From an uncultured Akkermansia sp. (GTDB lineage: Bacteria > Verrucomicrobiota > Verrucomicrobiia > Verrucomicrobiales > Akkermansiaceae): 32,183 nt of DNA. Below, in pieces: positions 22,429-31,079 of the stretch. A program made the translations under genes and the position numbers. The stretch is from contig URLZ01000030.1 in NCBI GenBank assembly GCA_900548895.1, positions 1 to 32,183 of the forward strand, written 5' to 3'. Position 1 is the stretch's first letter, and every line of letters starts with the position of its first letter. A model generated the notes under the pieces. It worked only from the letters and a program-made list of their open reading frames with translations. It did not search any database and was not told the origin of the DNA.

Positions 22429-23952
22429 TTACTCCCACTCGATGGATGCCGGCGGCTTCGTGCTCACATCATAGAGCACACGATTGATACCCTTCACCTC
22501 ATTGAGAATGCGGTTGGACGCCTCGCGCAGCAAATCATAGGGCAACTGCACCCAGTCCGCCGTCATTGCGTCCTCAGAAACAATCGCACGCAGATTCGTC
22601 GCAAACTCATACGAGCGCTCATCGCCCTTCACGCCCACCGTCTTGACGGGAATCAGCCCCGCGTAGGCCTGCCAGCACTTATCGTACCACTGCCACTTGC
22701 GCAGAGTCCCGATGAAAATAGCGTCGCACTCGCGGATGATATCCAGACGCTCCTTCGTCACCTCGCCGGGGCAGCGCACCGCCAGACCCGGGCCCGGGAA
22801 GGGATGGCGCCAGAGAATATCGTGAGCAATGCCCATCGACGCGCCCAGCTCACGCACCTCATCCTTGAAGAGGAAGGCCAGCGGCTCAATCACCTTGCCC
22901 TGCTCCTGCAGCTCCAGCACGCGCGGCACGCGGTTGTGGTGCGTCTTGATCACCGAAGCCTTGCTCTTCGCATTCGACGCACTCTCAATCACATCCGGAT
23001 AAAGCGTACCCTGGGCCAGCATCTCGGCATCGCCCACGGCATCCCAGAACACATCAATGAAGAGCGAGCCGATGATCTTGCGCTTCTTCTCGGGCGAGGT
23101 CTCACCCTTCAGCGCCGTCAGGAAGCGCTCCGAAGCATCCACCGTCTCAATCTCCACCCCCATGCGGCGGAAGTTCTCCTCCACCTCGCGCGCCTCATTT
23201 TTGCGAAGCAAGCCGTTGTCAACGAAAATGCAGCGGGCATTCACACCGGCCTCGTGCAGCAGGACGGCCAGCACCGTGCTGTCCACACCGCCGGAAACGC
23301 CGCAGACCACCTGGCGATCGCCCACCTTCGCGCGAATCTCCTCAATGAGCTCGCGCTTGAAATCACCGATATCGAAGGGTGCCAGATCGCGAGCGAAGGA
23401 GAGGAAATTGCGCAGAATCGTGCGACCCTCATGAGAATGCGTCACCTCGGGGTGGAACTGAATGCCGAACATCGAATCGCCCCACTGAAGGGACACCGGC
23501 ACCCCCTCGCTGTTGCGCGCCAGCACGCGGCAATTGTCCGCCAGATGATCCACCGTATCCGAGTGACTCATCCACACCTGAGAAGACGGTGACATATCGG
23601 CATAGAGTCCCTCCAGCTTCTCGGGGATGAGAGCCGCCGGACCGTATTCGCGCTTATTGCTGCTGCGCACCGTGCCGCCGTTCTTGATATTGAGCAACTG
23701 CATGCCGTAGCACACACCCAGCACCGGCACGCCGAAAGAGCGCAGCCAGTCGAAATCGATATCGGGCGCATCGGGATCCGAAGTACTGCGCGGGCCGCCG
23801 GAGAGAATAATGGCACCCGGCTCGGAAATCTCGTGCAGATCCTCCAGAGCATAGAGCTTGGCGAGATACCCCAGCTCGCGAACGCGGCGCACGATCAGCT
23901 GCGTATACTGCGAGCCGTAGTCAATAACGGCAACAATGTGTTTGGGAGTCAT
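22429..23952 (-). CDS. guaA: GMP synthase (glutamine-hydrolysing)
   Basis: GuaA converts XMP to GMP using ATP and ammonia released from glutamine. The 507-residue protein has the class I glutaminase domain first, with nucleophile Cys81 in GVCYGMQLL and the His-Glu pair in FGIQFHPEVTHS. The ATP-pyrophosphatase P-loop SGGVDST follows in VVCGVSGGVDSTVLAVLL, and the C-terminal dimerisation domain ends in KPPASIEWE as in the family. I chose ATG 23952 (MTPKHIVAVIDYGSQYTQLI) because it fits the family N-terminus and the -10 box lies just upstream; in-frame starts further upstream precede the promoter. The gene is monocistronic with its own promoter and terminator. Confidence 0.97.
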   Translation of the reverse strand: MTPKHIVAVIDYGSQYTQLIVRRVRELGYLAKLYALEDLHEISEPGAIILSGGPRSTSDPDAPDIDFDWLRSFGVPVLGVCYGMQLLNIKNGGTVRSSNKREYGPAALIPEKLEGLYADMSPSSQVWMSHSDTVDHLADNCRVLARNSEGVPVSLQWGDSMFGIQFHPEVTHSHEGRTILRNFLSFARDLAPFDIGDFKRELIEEIRAKVGDRQVVCGVSGGVDSTVLAVLLHEAGVNARCIFVDNGLLRKNEAREVEENFRRMGVEIETVDASERFLTALKGETSPEKKRKIIGSLFIDVFWDAVGDAEMLAQGTLYPDVIESASNAKSKASVIKTHHNRVPRVLELQEQGKVIEPLAFLFKDEVRELGASMGIAHDILWRHPFPGPGLAVRCPGEVTKERLDIIRECDAIFIGTLRKWQWYDKCWQAYAGLIPVKTVGVKGDERSYEFATNLRAIVSEDAMTADWVQLPYDLLREASNRILNEVKGINRVLYDVSTKPPASIEWE

Positions 23953-23965
23953 AACGCTGGCCGCT

Positions 23966-23994
23966 ATGGTATCAGCATCCCCCCCCTTTGGCAA
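23966..23994 (-). promoter_or_regulatory. Promoter of guaA, nearly leaderless geometry
   Basis: On the minus strand -35 TTGCCA (plus 23994-23989) and -10 TACCAT (plus 23971-23966) are 17 bp apart. Thirteen nt separate the -10 box from the ATG at 23952, so the predicted leader is only about 6-8 nt. Confidence 0.65.
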
Positions 23995-24266
23995 GACAAA
24001 ACGCGGACGCAGCAGCGACTTCGAACCGCCGCAGGCCCGCACCGTCCGAACGAACCCGAACAAGCCCGGCAAGCCTGCCGTTCACCCAGTCATCCCTCCC
24101 TCGACTCCGCTACCCCACGCAGCAAACAGCCGGCGCCCCGTTCGGCGCACCGATGAAAGGGCCGACATCGCCCACAGACCGCGCCAAGAACCACAGGTTC
24201 GCCCGCCCCCCGCCGACGCCGCCACGAAGTGCCGCCGCGGGCCGCCTCATCCAATCACCCCCCCCC
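23995..24266. other. Intergenic region between the guaA promoter and the tRNA terminator
   Basis: This region is C-rich on the plus strand and ends in a run of nine C next to the A-run that forms the tRNA terminator tail. No gene, RNA or clear repeat was seen. Confidence 0.4.
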
Positions 24267-24304
24267 AAAAAAAGGCACCCGAGGCTTCAAAAAACCTCGG
24301 GTGC
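24267..24304 (-). terminator. Rho-independent terminator after tRNA-Ser
   Basis: On the minus strand a perfect 10-bp stem (GCACCCGAGG/CCTCGGGTGC, 10-nt loop) is followed by a short C pair and a T7 tract. It lies just downstream of the tRNA 3' end. Confidence 0.93.
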
Positions 24305-24310
24305 TGCCAG

Positions 24311-24398
24311 CGGAGAGAGTGGGATTCGAACCCACGGTGATATCTCTACCACGCTCGATTTCGAGTCGAGTGCCTTAGACCAACTCAGCCATCTCTCC
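24311..24398 (-). tRNA. serU: tRNA-Ser(CGA)
   Basis: The minus strand folds into a class II tRNA. The acceptor stem is GGAGAGA/TCTCTCC with discriminator G as expected for serine. The anticodon stem CTCGA/TCGAG carries loop CTCGAAA, giving anticodon CGA, which reads UCG. A long variable arm follows, then the T-arm GTGGG-TTCGAAT-CCCAC. The 3' CCA is not encoded (CTG follows the discriminator), so CCA must be added by the nucleotidyltransferase. A -35 TTGACA and a terminator flank it. Confidence 0.96.
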
Positions 24399-24424
24399 CT
24401 TTGCGTCAGAAGCAACGCAGCGGT

Positions 24425-24453
24425 ATTGTGCACGCAACGAAGCGCTTTGTCAA
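24425..24453 (-). promoter_or_regulatory. Promoter of tRNA-Ser
   Basis: On the minus strand a perfect -35 TTGACA (plus 24453-24448) and -10 CACAAT (plus 24430-24425) are 17 bp apart. The predicted start leaves a 5' leader of about 20 nt before the mature tRNA. Confidence 0.75.
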
Positions 24454-24901
24454 GCACTTTCTTGGTCAAACATGCAACATCGGCTGCCTGCCCTCGAATT
24501 TCCGCGGCGAGCACCCCCCCCGACCGGGCAGAGAAAAACAGGGGGCCTGCCCACAGCCCATCTCGGAACGGCTCTCCACGCAACGGCTCGAGATCGCAAC
24601 GCCTCGAGCGCCGCGCGGGTCGCGGCGCACCGATGCTGCCCTCCCCCGGCCACGCCCGCGGCAGCCTCCGCAATCGGAGGGAGCACGGGCCACCCTTCGA
24701 GCATACCCACCCCTCCGAACTCCGAGTTCTGCGCCATCCTCCTCACCCCTTTCCTCACCCCCCCTCATCACCGCGGGGCTCCCCCGCAGAGCCCCGCCGC
24801 CGCGAACTCCGGCGCATTTTTCGCGATTTTCTCCGTTTTTTTCATTTTTTCTGAAAGATTGTGCAAGACTGCTGCGTACTATTAAGACAGCACCTTCATC
24901 C
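24454..24901. other. Intergenic region upstream of the M16/C25-like gene, with phased T-tracts
   Basis: Most of this gap is C-rich on the plus strand with no gene. At its right end T-runs begin at 24817, 24827, 24836 and 24845 (lengths 5, 4, 7 and 6), roughly one helical turn apart, just upstream of the likely promoter. A weak promoter candidate is TTGTGC (24859-24864) with TATTAA (24880-24885), but its 15-bp spacing is short. Confidence 0.45.
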
Positions 24902-27900
24902 ATGAATACGCGCACAACCATGATCATGCTGGCTCTGGCTCTCTCCGCCCCCGTTGCGTACAGCCAAGCTTCAGAAACACCAGCCCCCTCCCCCCAGCCG
25001 CAGAAGGCAGAGCAGCAACAGGCTGCCGCCCCGCAAGCGGCCACCGGCGACGCCCAGACAAAGCCCCTGCAAAACGACCCGTTGATGCACTTCGGCAAGC
25101 TTGACAACGGGCTCAGCTACATCATTCGCCCCACGACCGAGCCGAAGGGCCGCGCCAGCCTGCGCCTCTACGTCGATACCGGTTCGCTCAACGAGAGCCC
25201 TGAGACCAAGGGCATCTCGCACTTCCTCGAGCACATGGTCTTCAACGGCAGCCGCCACTTCAAGCGCGGTGAGCTCATCCCCGCCATGCAGCAGCTCGGC
25301 CTCGGCTTCGGCGGTGACGCCAACGCCTACACGGGCCTGCTGCAAACCGTCTTCATGTTCGACCTGCCGAACCTCAAGGACGAGACCGTCGACTTCGCCT
25401 TCACCGCCCTGCGCGACTTTGCCGACGGGGCCGAGCTGAGCCAGGAGGCCATCGACCACGAGCGCGGCATCGTCATCAGCGAGCTCAAGAGCCGCGACTC
25501 CGAAGCCTACCGCGCCAGCAAATCCTTCATCGCCCAGCTCTGCAACGGCACGCGCGTGCCCGACTACATGCCCATCGGCCTTGAGGAAGTCATCCGCAAC
25601 TGCCCCGCCGACACCATCCGGCAGTACTACCGCGACAACTACGTGCCCGAGCGCATGACCGTCGTCGTCACCGGTGACTTCGAGCCCGCAGCCGCCGAGG
25701 CTTGGGTGAAAAAGTACTTCAGCAGCATGGAGAAGAAGGCCAACCCGCCCCGCCCCGCCATCGGCACGCCCGTCGACCTCGGCCCCGGCGAGAAAATCAT
25801 CCCGAACCCCGAGAGCGCCAAGAGCTCCATCATGCTCACGGTCGTCAACCCTTGGGAGGCACGCCCCGACACCATCGAACAGCGCATCAAGGACCTGCCC
25901 CTGCAGCTGGCCTGCAACATGCTCAACCTGCGCTTCAGCGAGCTGGCCAAGAAGAGCGACAGCCCCTTTGAGGCCGCCGGCGTGAGCGAAGACGAGCTCT
26001 TCCGCTCCGCGCGCATCTTCGGCCTGAGCATCCAGGCCGAGCCCGAGAAGTGGAAGCAGGCGCTCAGCGCGGCCGAGGCCGAGCTGCGCCGCGCCTGCAC
26101 CTACGGCTTCTCCGAGCAAGAGCTCAAGATGATCTCCTCCGCCCTGCTCATCACGGCGCGCAGCGTGCGCGACGGCTGGGAAACCGTCACCTGCGACAGC
26201 ATCGCCGGAGAGATCATCGACGCGCTCTCCGATCTGAGCGCCTTCACCGCCCCCGATGAAGACATCCGCAGCATCGAAGCCGGCCTCGCCGCCATCATGG
26301 CCGATCCGGACATCTGCCGCCGCGCCCTCGCCGACGCCTACAAGACGGACCGCGTGAAGCTGACGCTCATGGGCAGCATCGCCCCCGGCGTCGATGAAAA
26401 AGCCCTGCGCAGCGCCTACAGCGAGGCCAGCGCCGTCGAAGTCTCCGCCCCCGAGCAGCAAAGCATCAAACCCTTCGCCTACGACCACATCGGCGAGCCC
26501 GGCAAGATCGTCGCCCAGCAGCAGCTCGCCGACCTCGGCACCACCACCCTCACGCTCTCCAACGGCGTGCGCGTGAACATCAAGCCGCTGGCCACCCGCA
26601 AGGGCTCCATTCAAGTGACAGCCGCCGTTGACGGCGGGCAGATGAACCTGCCGGCCGTGCCCGGGCTCAGCCAGATGCTCAGCGCCGTCATGTCTGCCGG
26701 CGGCCTCGAAGCCCACTCCGCTGACGAACTCCAGCGCATCCTCGCCGGCCACCGCGTCGGCCTCTCCTTCGGCATGAGCCAGGATCGCTTCACCTTCTCC
26801 GGCAGCTGCAACCTCGAAGAGCTTGAGCTTCAGTGCAAGTTGCTGGCCGCCGCCATCATGCACCCGGGTTTCCGCCCCGAGGGCGAGATGCTGCTGCGCC
26901 GCCAGTTTGACGCCATCTACAACAAGATGGAAACCACGGCAGACGGCGCCTTCCTCTTCCGCATCACGCGCATCCTCTTCGGCGATGACCCGCGCTTCAA
27001 CTTCCCGACCCGCGAGCAGTTCGAAGGCGTCAACACCGACAAAGTGCGCGAAGTCATCACCCCCTTCCTGCAGAAGGGCGCCATCGAAGTCACCCTCGTC
27101 GGCGACTTCAAGACCGAGGACATCCTGCCCGTGCTCGAGCGCACCTTCGGCGCCATGCCCGAGCGCAACAAGGAATTCACGCAACTGACGGATGCCCAGC
27201 GCAGCGCCAGCTTCCGCCCCTGGGGCCAGCGCGAGTTCATCCGCTACAACACGGACATGGACAAGACCATCGTCACGCAGATCTACCCCGCCGGTGACGG
27301 CATGGATCGCAAGCGCAACCGCCGCCTCGCCATCCTCGTCTCCATCGCGCGCGAAAAAGTCTTTGACGGCATCCGCGCCGTGCTCAACGAGAGCTACAGC
27401 CCCTCCGTGAGCCTCGAGACCAGCAGCGACTTCCGCAACGCCGCCTTCGTCATGGTCACCAGCGAAGGCGTCAAGGGCAACCGCGTCAAAGTCAACACCG
27501 CCATGGATCTCATCATGCAGGACCTCGGCAAGGGCAACATCAGCCAAGAGGACTTCGACCGCGCCATCAAGCCCTACCTCGCCCGCACGGAAAAGGCCTT
27601 CACCCAGCCCTCCTTCTGGATGACGAACCTCCTCAGCCTGCAGAGCGACCCCGAGCAGCTTGAGCTGCTGCGCGGCCTGCGCGACGACGTTCGCTCCATC
27701 CGCCTCGAAGAGGTGCAGCAGCTCGCCCGCGAGGTCTTCGGCGCCGGGCGCTCCGCCCACATCTTCACCGTGCCGGATGACTACGACGAAAAGACCGACG
27801 AGGGTCAGGGCAACGCCGTGAAGAGCACGGCTGAGAAGAGCGAAGCCGCCGGCGAAGCGAGCGCAAAGTCCGAGGCCCCCGCCGCCCCCACCGAGCAGAG

Positions 27901-29428
27901 CGCCAAGGCCGCCGGGAAGGAGGCCACTCCGGCCGCCGCCGCGATGAAGGTGGACGTGCGGGCCCTGAGCGTGGCCGACGCGCAGAAATACTCCCCCTAC
28001 ACCGTCATCATCACCAAGGAGACGGCCGCCAAGCCCGCCTGGCGCAGCGTCGCCGACACGCTGGCGAATAAATACGGCCAGAAGGGCAAGGTCATCGTGG
28101 TGGACCAGCTCAACGAGGACAGCTTGGCCGCCGCCCTGCGCAACACCAAGGCGCGCTATGCCGCCCTCGTTGCCCGCGCGACGGAGATCAACCGCGGCGT
28201 CGTCAGCAACATGCACCGCGCCGCGCGCCGCGTGGATGACGACCCCTACGGCGACTGCCTCTGGGGCATTGTCACCGGCTACAGCTCCAAGGACGCCATG
28301 CGCATCGCCCGCGACAAAAAGCCGCTGGTCGTCAACCGCGTTCTGGGCAGCACAAACGTGAGCCACGAGCGCTTTGACCGCAGCTTCTGCCTGACGGACT
28401 GGGGCCCCAACAGCCCCGTGCTCGAGCAGAGCGGCAACGTCAAGCCGACGGAAACCGTCTACGACAACAGCACGGCCAAGGGGCGTGAGGTCTCCCGCGA
28501 CGGCCTCGTCAATCTCTTTGCCGATGAGCTCGAAAACGGCAAGCCCCAGCTCGTCGTCTCCTCCAGCCACGCCACCCAAGTCAATCTGGAGATGCCCTAC
28601 AGCAAGGGCCTCATCTTCCCGGCCAAAAACCGCTACTACTGCGCCACCCTGCCCGTCATGCAGGAAGTCGTGCGGCAGGGCATCGCGCCGGCTATCTCTC
28701 AGGGCAAGGTCGGCGGGCTGGTGAAAGCCGCGCGCGAGCTCAAGTGCCGCGAGATCAAACCCGACGGTCAGACGCGCGTCTGGCTCGCCTCGGGCAACTG
28801 CCTCTTCGGCGACGCCATGGGCACGCGCAACAGCATGGCCGTCACCGCCCTCTCCGCCTATACCTGCAACCAAGTCATCGGCTACACGGTGCCCTCGTGG
28901 TACGGCAAGGGCGGCTGGGGGACGCTCTCGATGTACTTCGACAACACCGCCGGCACGACGCTGGCCGAGGCCTGGTTCCTCAACAATCAGTTCATCCTGA
29001 AAGAGGCGCAGGACATCAACCCGAAGCTTCTCGACGTGCGCTTCAACGATGCGCAGATCGGCGGGCGCCTGCAACAGGACATCATGCGCGCCGGCATTCC
29101 GCTGACCAACGAGAACGCGAAGGATTGCATGGGCCTCGTCCATGATCGCGACGTCGTCGCCTTCTACGGAGACCCCGCCTGGGGCGCCACGCTCAACGAA
29201 GGGCACCACAGCTCCAACTACAGCGTGGAGTGGAAGGACGCCAAGACCTTCACCATCACGGCGAATCACGACCGCAAGGGGCGCTGCGCCATCTGGTTCC
29301 CGACGGCGGAGACCGGCCGCGGCGCCAGCGGCTGCGACGCTCCCGGAGCCTTCTTCACCAACGACTTCATCCTCTTCCCCGAGCTTGATATGAAGAAGGG
29401 CGAGACGCTCACCGTCACCATCAAGTAA
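24902..29428 (+). CDS. Secreted M16 metalloprotease fused to a gingipain-like (C25-type) domain
   Basis: This 1508-residue protein starts with a signal peptide (MNTRTTMIMLALALSAPVAYSQA). Residues about 55-500 form an active-type M16 unit with the inverted zinc motif HFLEH (His107, Glu110, His111) and third ligand Glu194 in ERGIVISELKSRD. Residues about 543-950 are a second M16-like half (LSNGVRVNIKPLATRKG, DGGQMNLPAVPG) without HxxEH, as in pitrilysin-type clamshells. An Ala/Lys/Glu-rich linker spans about 963-1016. The last 490 residues resemble clan CD/C25 peptidases: DDDPYGDCLWGIVTGYSSKDAMRIA near 1112, His1223 in SSSHATQ, Cys1300 in SGNCLFG, a YGDPAW motif near 1422-1427, and a final beta-rich segment ending LTVTIK. 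It probably acts in the periplasm or outside. I chose ATG 24902 because it gives the signal peptide. Confidence 0.85.
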   Translation: MNTRTTMIMLALALSAPVAYSQASETPAPSPQPQKAEQQQAAAPQAATGDAQTKPLQNDPLMHFGKLDNGLSYIIRPTTEPKGRASLRLYVDTGSLNESPETKGISHFLEHMVFNGSRHFKRGELIPAMQQLGLGFGGDANAYTGLLQTVFMFDLPNLKDETVDFAFTALRDFADGAELSQEAIDHERGIVISELKSRDSEAYRASKSFIAQLCNGTRVPDYMPIGLEEVIRNCPADTIRQYYRDNYVPERMTVVVTGDFEPAAAEAWVKKYFSSMEKKANPPRPAIGTPVDLGPGEKIIPNPESAKSSIMLTVVNPWEARPDTIEQRIKDLPLQLACNMLNLRFSELAKKSDSPFEAAGVSEDELFRSARIFGLSIQAEPEKWKQALSAAEAELRRACTYGFSEQELKMISSALLITARSVRDGWETVTCDSIAGEIIDALSDLSAFTAPDEDIRSIEAGLAAIMADPDICRRALADAYKTDRVKLTLMGSIAPGVDEKALRSAYSEASAVEVSAPEQQSIKPFAYDHIGEPGKIVAQQQLADLGTTTLTLSNGVRVNIKPLATRKGSIQVTAAVDGGQMNLPAVPGLSQMLSAVMSAGGLEAHSADELQRILAGHRVGLSFGMSQDRFTFSGSCNLEELELQCKLLAAAIMHPGFRPEGEMLLRRQFDAIYNKMETTADGAFLFRITRILFGDDPRFNFPTREQFEGVNTDKVREVITPFLQKGAIEVTLVGDFKTEDILPVLERTFGAMPERNKEFTQLTDAQRSASFRPWGQREFIRYNTDMDKTIVTQIYPAGDGMDRKRNRRLAILVSIAREKVFDGIRAVLNESYSPSVSLETSSDFRNAAFVMVTSEGVKGNRVKVNTAMDLIMQDLGKGNISQEDFDRAIKPYLARTEKAFTQPSFWMTNLLSLQSDPEQLELLRGLRDDVRSIRLEEVQQLAREVFGAGRSAHIFTVPDDYDEKTDEGQGNAVKSTAEKSEAAGEASAKSEAPAAPTEQSAKAAGKEATPAAAAMKVDVRALSVADAQKYSPYTVIITKETAAKPAWRSVADTLANKYGQKGKVIVVDQLNEDSLAAALRNTKARYAALVARATEINRGVVSNMHRAARRVDDDPYGDCLWGIVTGYSSKDAMRIARDKKPLVVNRVLGSTNVSHERFDRSFCLTDWGPNSPVLEQSGNVKPTETVYDNSTAKGREVSRDGLVNLFADELENGKPQLVVSSSHATQVNLEMPYSKGLIFPAKNRYYCATLPVMQEVVRQGIAPAISQGKVGGLVKAARELKCREIKPDGQTRVWLASGNCLFGDAMGTRNSMAVTALSAYTCNQVIGYTVPSWYGKGGWGTLSMYFDNTAGTTLAEAWFLNNQFILKEAQDINPKLLDVRFNDAQIGGRLQQDIMRAGIPLTNENAKDCMGLVHDRDVVAFYGDPAWGATLNEGHHSSNYSVEWKDAKTFTITANHDRKGRCAIWFPTAETGRGASGCDAPGAFFTNDFILFPELDMKKGETLTVTIK

Positions 29429-29469
29429 AGCTGAGGTCGCTCAACATCGAGCAGCCCCGCTGCCCAAGC

Positions 29470-29505
29470 AACCGCCGCACGGCCGCCCCGTGCGGCGGTT
29501 TTGTC
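29470..29505 (+). terminator. Rho-independent terminator of the M16/C25-like gene
   Basis: A perfect 13-bp stem (AACCGCCGCACGG/CCGTGCGGCGGTT, 5-nt loop) runs into TTTTGTCT, 41 bp after the stop codon. Confidence 0.9.
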
Positions 29506-29988
29506 TGCATGCCCCGCCTTCCGCTCGCGAAGCCCATCCGCGCACAGCACCGGCTTTCACGGCCCCACCGCCGGAGCCCCCCGCTTCCCCGGCAGCCGGT
29601 CCACCGCGCCCGCTGCAAAACGCCACACCCACCGAGAGTCCCACCGCGAGACTCCTCCACAAGACTCCACCGCGAGAGCTCCGCCGCGAGCCTGACCAGG
29701 CTCGAAAATCACGCCCTGCGGCAGCAGGCTTATCGCATCAGCGGAGCCGCACCATTGCCGCCCGCCCATGCCCCCCCTTTGCAGCGATGCCGAGCCACGA
29801 CTTCACATCACATTCCCTTAAAGCCCCCCAGCCCCAACCGAGCCTTGCGCCTCCGCGCATCCTCAGAGCCTCCCCCTCCTCCGACTTCCCCACGCTCCCC
29901 CTGCTACACTTCCTTTACTCCATGCAGCCCCCAGACTCCGCTGAGTCACCCTGAGGCTGCGAGGCCGCGCCGCGCGCTTCCGCACACC
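29506..29988. other. C-rich intergenic region between convergent genes
   Basis: This stretch of about 480 bp has extreme C bias on the plus strand (29821-29880 holds 33 C and 10 G). Near 29627-29690 a short motif like CCACCGCGAGA recurs imperfectly three or four times at 12-20 bp spacing. Long open frames on the plus strand here have Pro/Arg/Ser-biased shadow composition and run antisense to the next gene. No gene or RNA is supported. Confidence 0.4.
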
Positions 29989-30028
29989 AAAAAAATGCCG
30001 CACCTCCCCGCGATGGGAGAGGTGCGGC
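29989..30028 (-). terminator. Rho-independent terminator of the GGGtGRT operon
   Basis: On the minus strand a perfect 10-bp stem (GCCGCACCTC/GAGGTGCGGC) with a further inner CCC/GGG pairing is followed by A and then T7-8. It lies 23 bp after the stop. Confidence 0.93.
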
Positions 30029-30051
30029 AGAAAAGCCCAGAGGCGAGGCCC

Positions 30052-31053
30052 TTACTTGTTCATCGCTTCTTCAACGGCCACGGCCACGGAGACGGTCGCA
30101 CCGACCATGGGGTTGTTGCCCATGCCGATGAGGCCCATCATCTCCACGTGAGCGGGCACGGAGGAGGAGCCGGCGAACTGAGCATCGCTGTGCATGCGGC
30201 CCAGCGTGTCGGTGAAGCCGTAGGAGGCAGGACCGGCAGCCATGTTGTCCGGGTGCAGCGTGCGGCCCGTGCCGCCGCCGGAAGCCACGGAGAAGTACTT
30301 CTTGCCGGCGGCAACGCACTCCTTCTTGTAGGTGCCGGCCACCGGGTGCTGGAAGCGGGTCGGGTTCGTGGAGTTGCCGGTGATGGACACGTCCACACCC
30401 TCGAGCCACATGATGGCCACGCCCTCGCGCACATCGTCAGCGCCGTAGCAGTTCACCTTGCTGCGCTCGCCGTCCGAGAAGGACGTGCGCTTGACAACCT
30501 CGACCTTGCCGGTGGCGTAGTCGAACTTCGTCTGGCAGTAGGTGAAGCCGTTGATGCGGGAGATGATGTAGGCGGCGTCCTTGCCCAGGCCGTTGAGGAT
30601 CACGCGCAGCGGCTTCTGGCGGACCTTGTTGGCCGAGCGGGCGATACCGATGGCACCCTCAGCGGCGGCGAAGGACTCGTGACCGGCCAGGAAGCAGAAG
30701 CACTCCGTCTCCTCGCGCAGCAACATGGCGGCGAGGTTGCCGTGGCCGAGACCGACCTTGCGGTCATCGGCGACCGAGCCGGGAATGCAGAAGCTCTGCA
30801 GGCCCTCGCCGATAGCCTCGGCGGCGTCGGCAGCCTTCTTGCAGCCCTTCTTGATGGCGATGGCGGCGCCCACGGTGTAGGCCCAGCCGGCGTTCTCGAA
30901 AGCGATGTTCTGAATGCCGCGAACAATGGCGCGCACATCGATACCCTTCTCAAGGCAGACCTGCTCGGCCTCCTCGCAGGAGTTGATGCCGTACTGCTTG
31001 AGAACCGGGAGAATCTGGTTGATTCGACGATCGTAGGATTCGAAAAGAGGCAT
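30052..31053 (-). CDS. GGGtGRT family protein
   Basis: This 333-residue protein belongs to the family named for its motif, here GGGTGRT at residues 259-265 in VASGGGTGRTLHPDN. The N-terminus (MPLFESYDRRINQILPVLKQYGI) and the region LAGHESFAAAEGAIGIARSANKVRQKPLRVILNGLGKDAAYIISRI are family-like. As far as I know its biochemical role is not established; it is usually encoded next to a NifU-like iron-sulfur scaffold protein, as here (26 bp downstream of it). It is cytosolic, with several Cys residues but no classic cluster-binding motif. Codons are strongly C-ending, suggesting high expression. The start is the only ATG before the conserved N-terminus; no Shine-Dalgarno motif is present. Confidence 0.92.
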   Translation of the reverse strand: MPLFESYDRRINQILPVLKQYGINSCEEAEQVCLEKGIDVRAIVRGIQNIAFENAGWAYTVGAAIAIKKGCKKAADAAEAIGEGLQSFCIPGSVADDRKVGLGHGNLAAMLLREETECFCFLAGHESFAAAEGAIGIARSANKVRQKPLRVILNGLGKDAAYIISRINGFTYCQTKFDYATGKVEVVKRTSFSDGERSKVNCYGADDVREGVAIMWLEGVDVSITGNSTNPTRFQHPVAGTYKKECVAAGKKYFSVASGGGTGRTLHPDNMAAGPASYGFTDTLGRMHSDAQFAGSSSVPAHVEMMGLIGMGNNPMVGATVSVAVAVEEAMNK

Positions 31054-31079
31054 AATCGTGATGTAGGTTTAAGAGTTCT

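Noticed and set aside
24971..29269. Minus-strand open frame of over 1400 codons across the M16/C25-like gene
   Set aside because: Antisense shadow with Val/Ala/Gly/Asp/His bias; the plus strand has a signal peptide, zinc motif and terminator.
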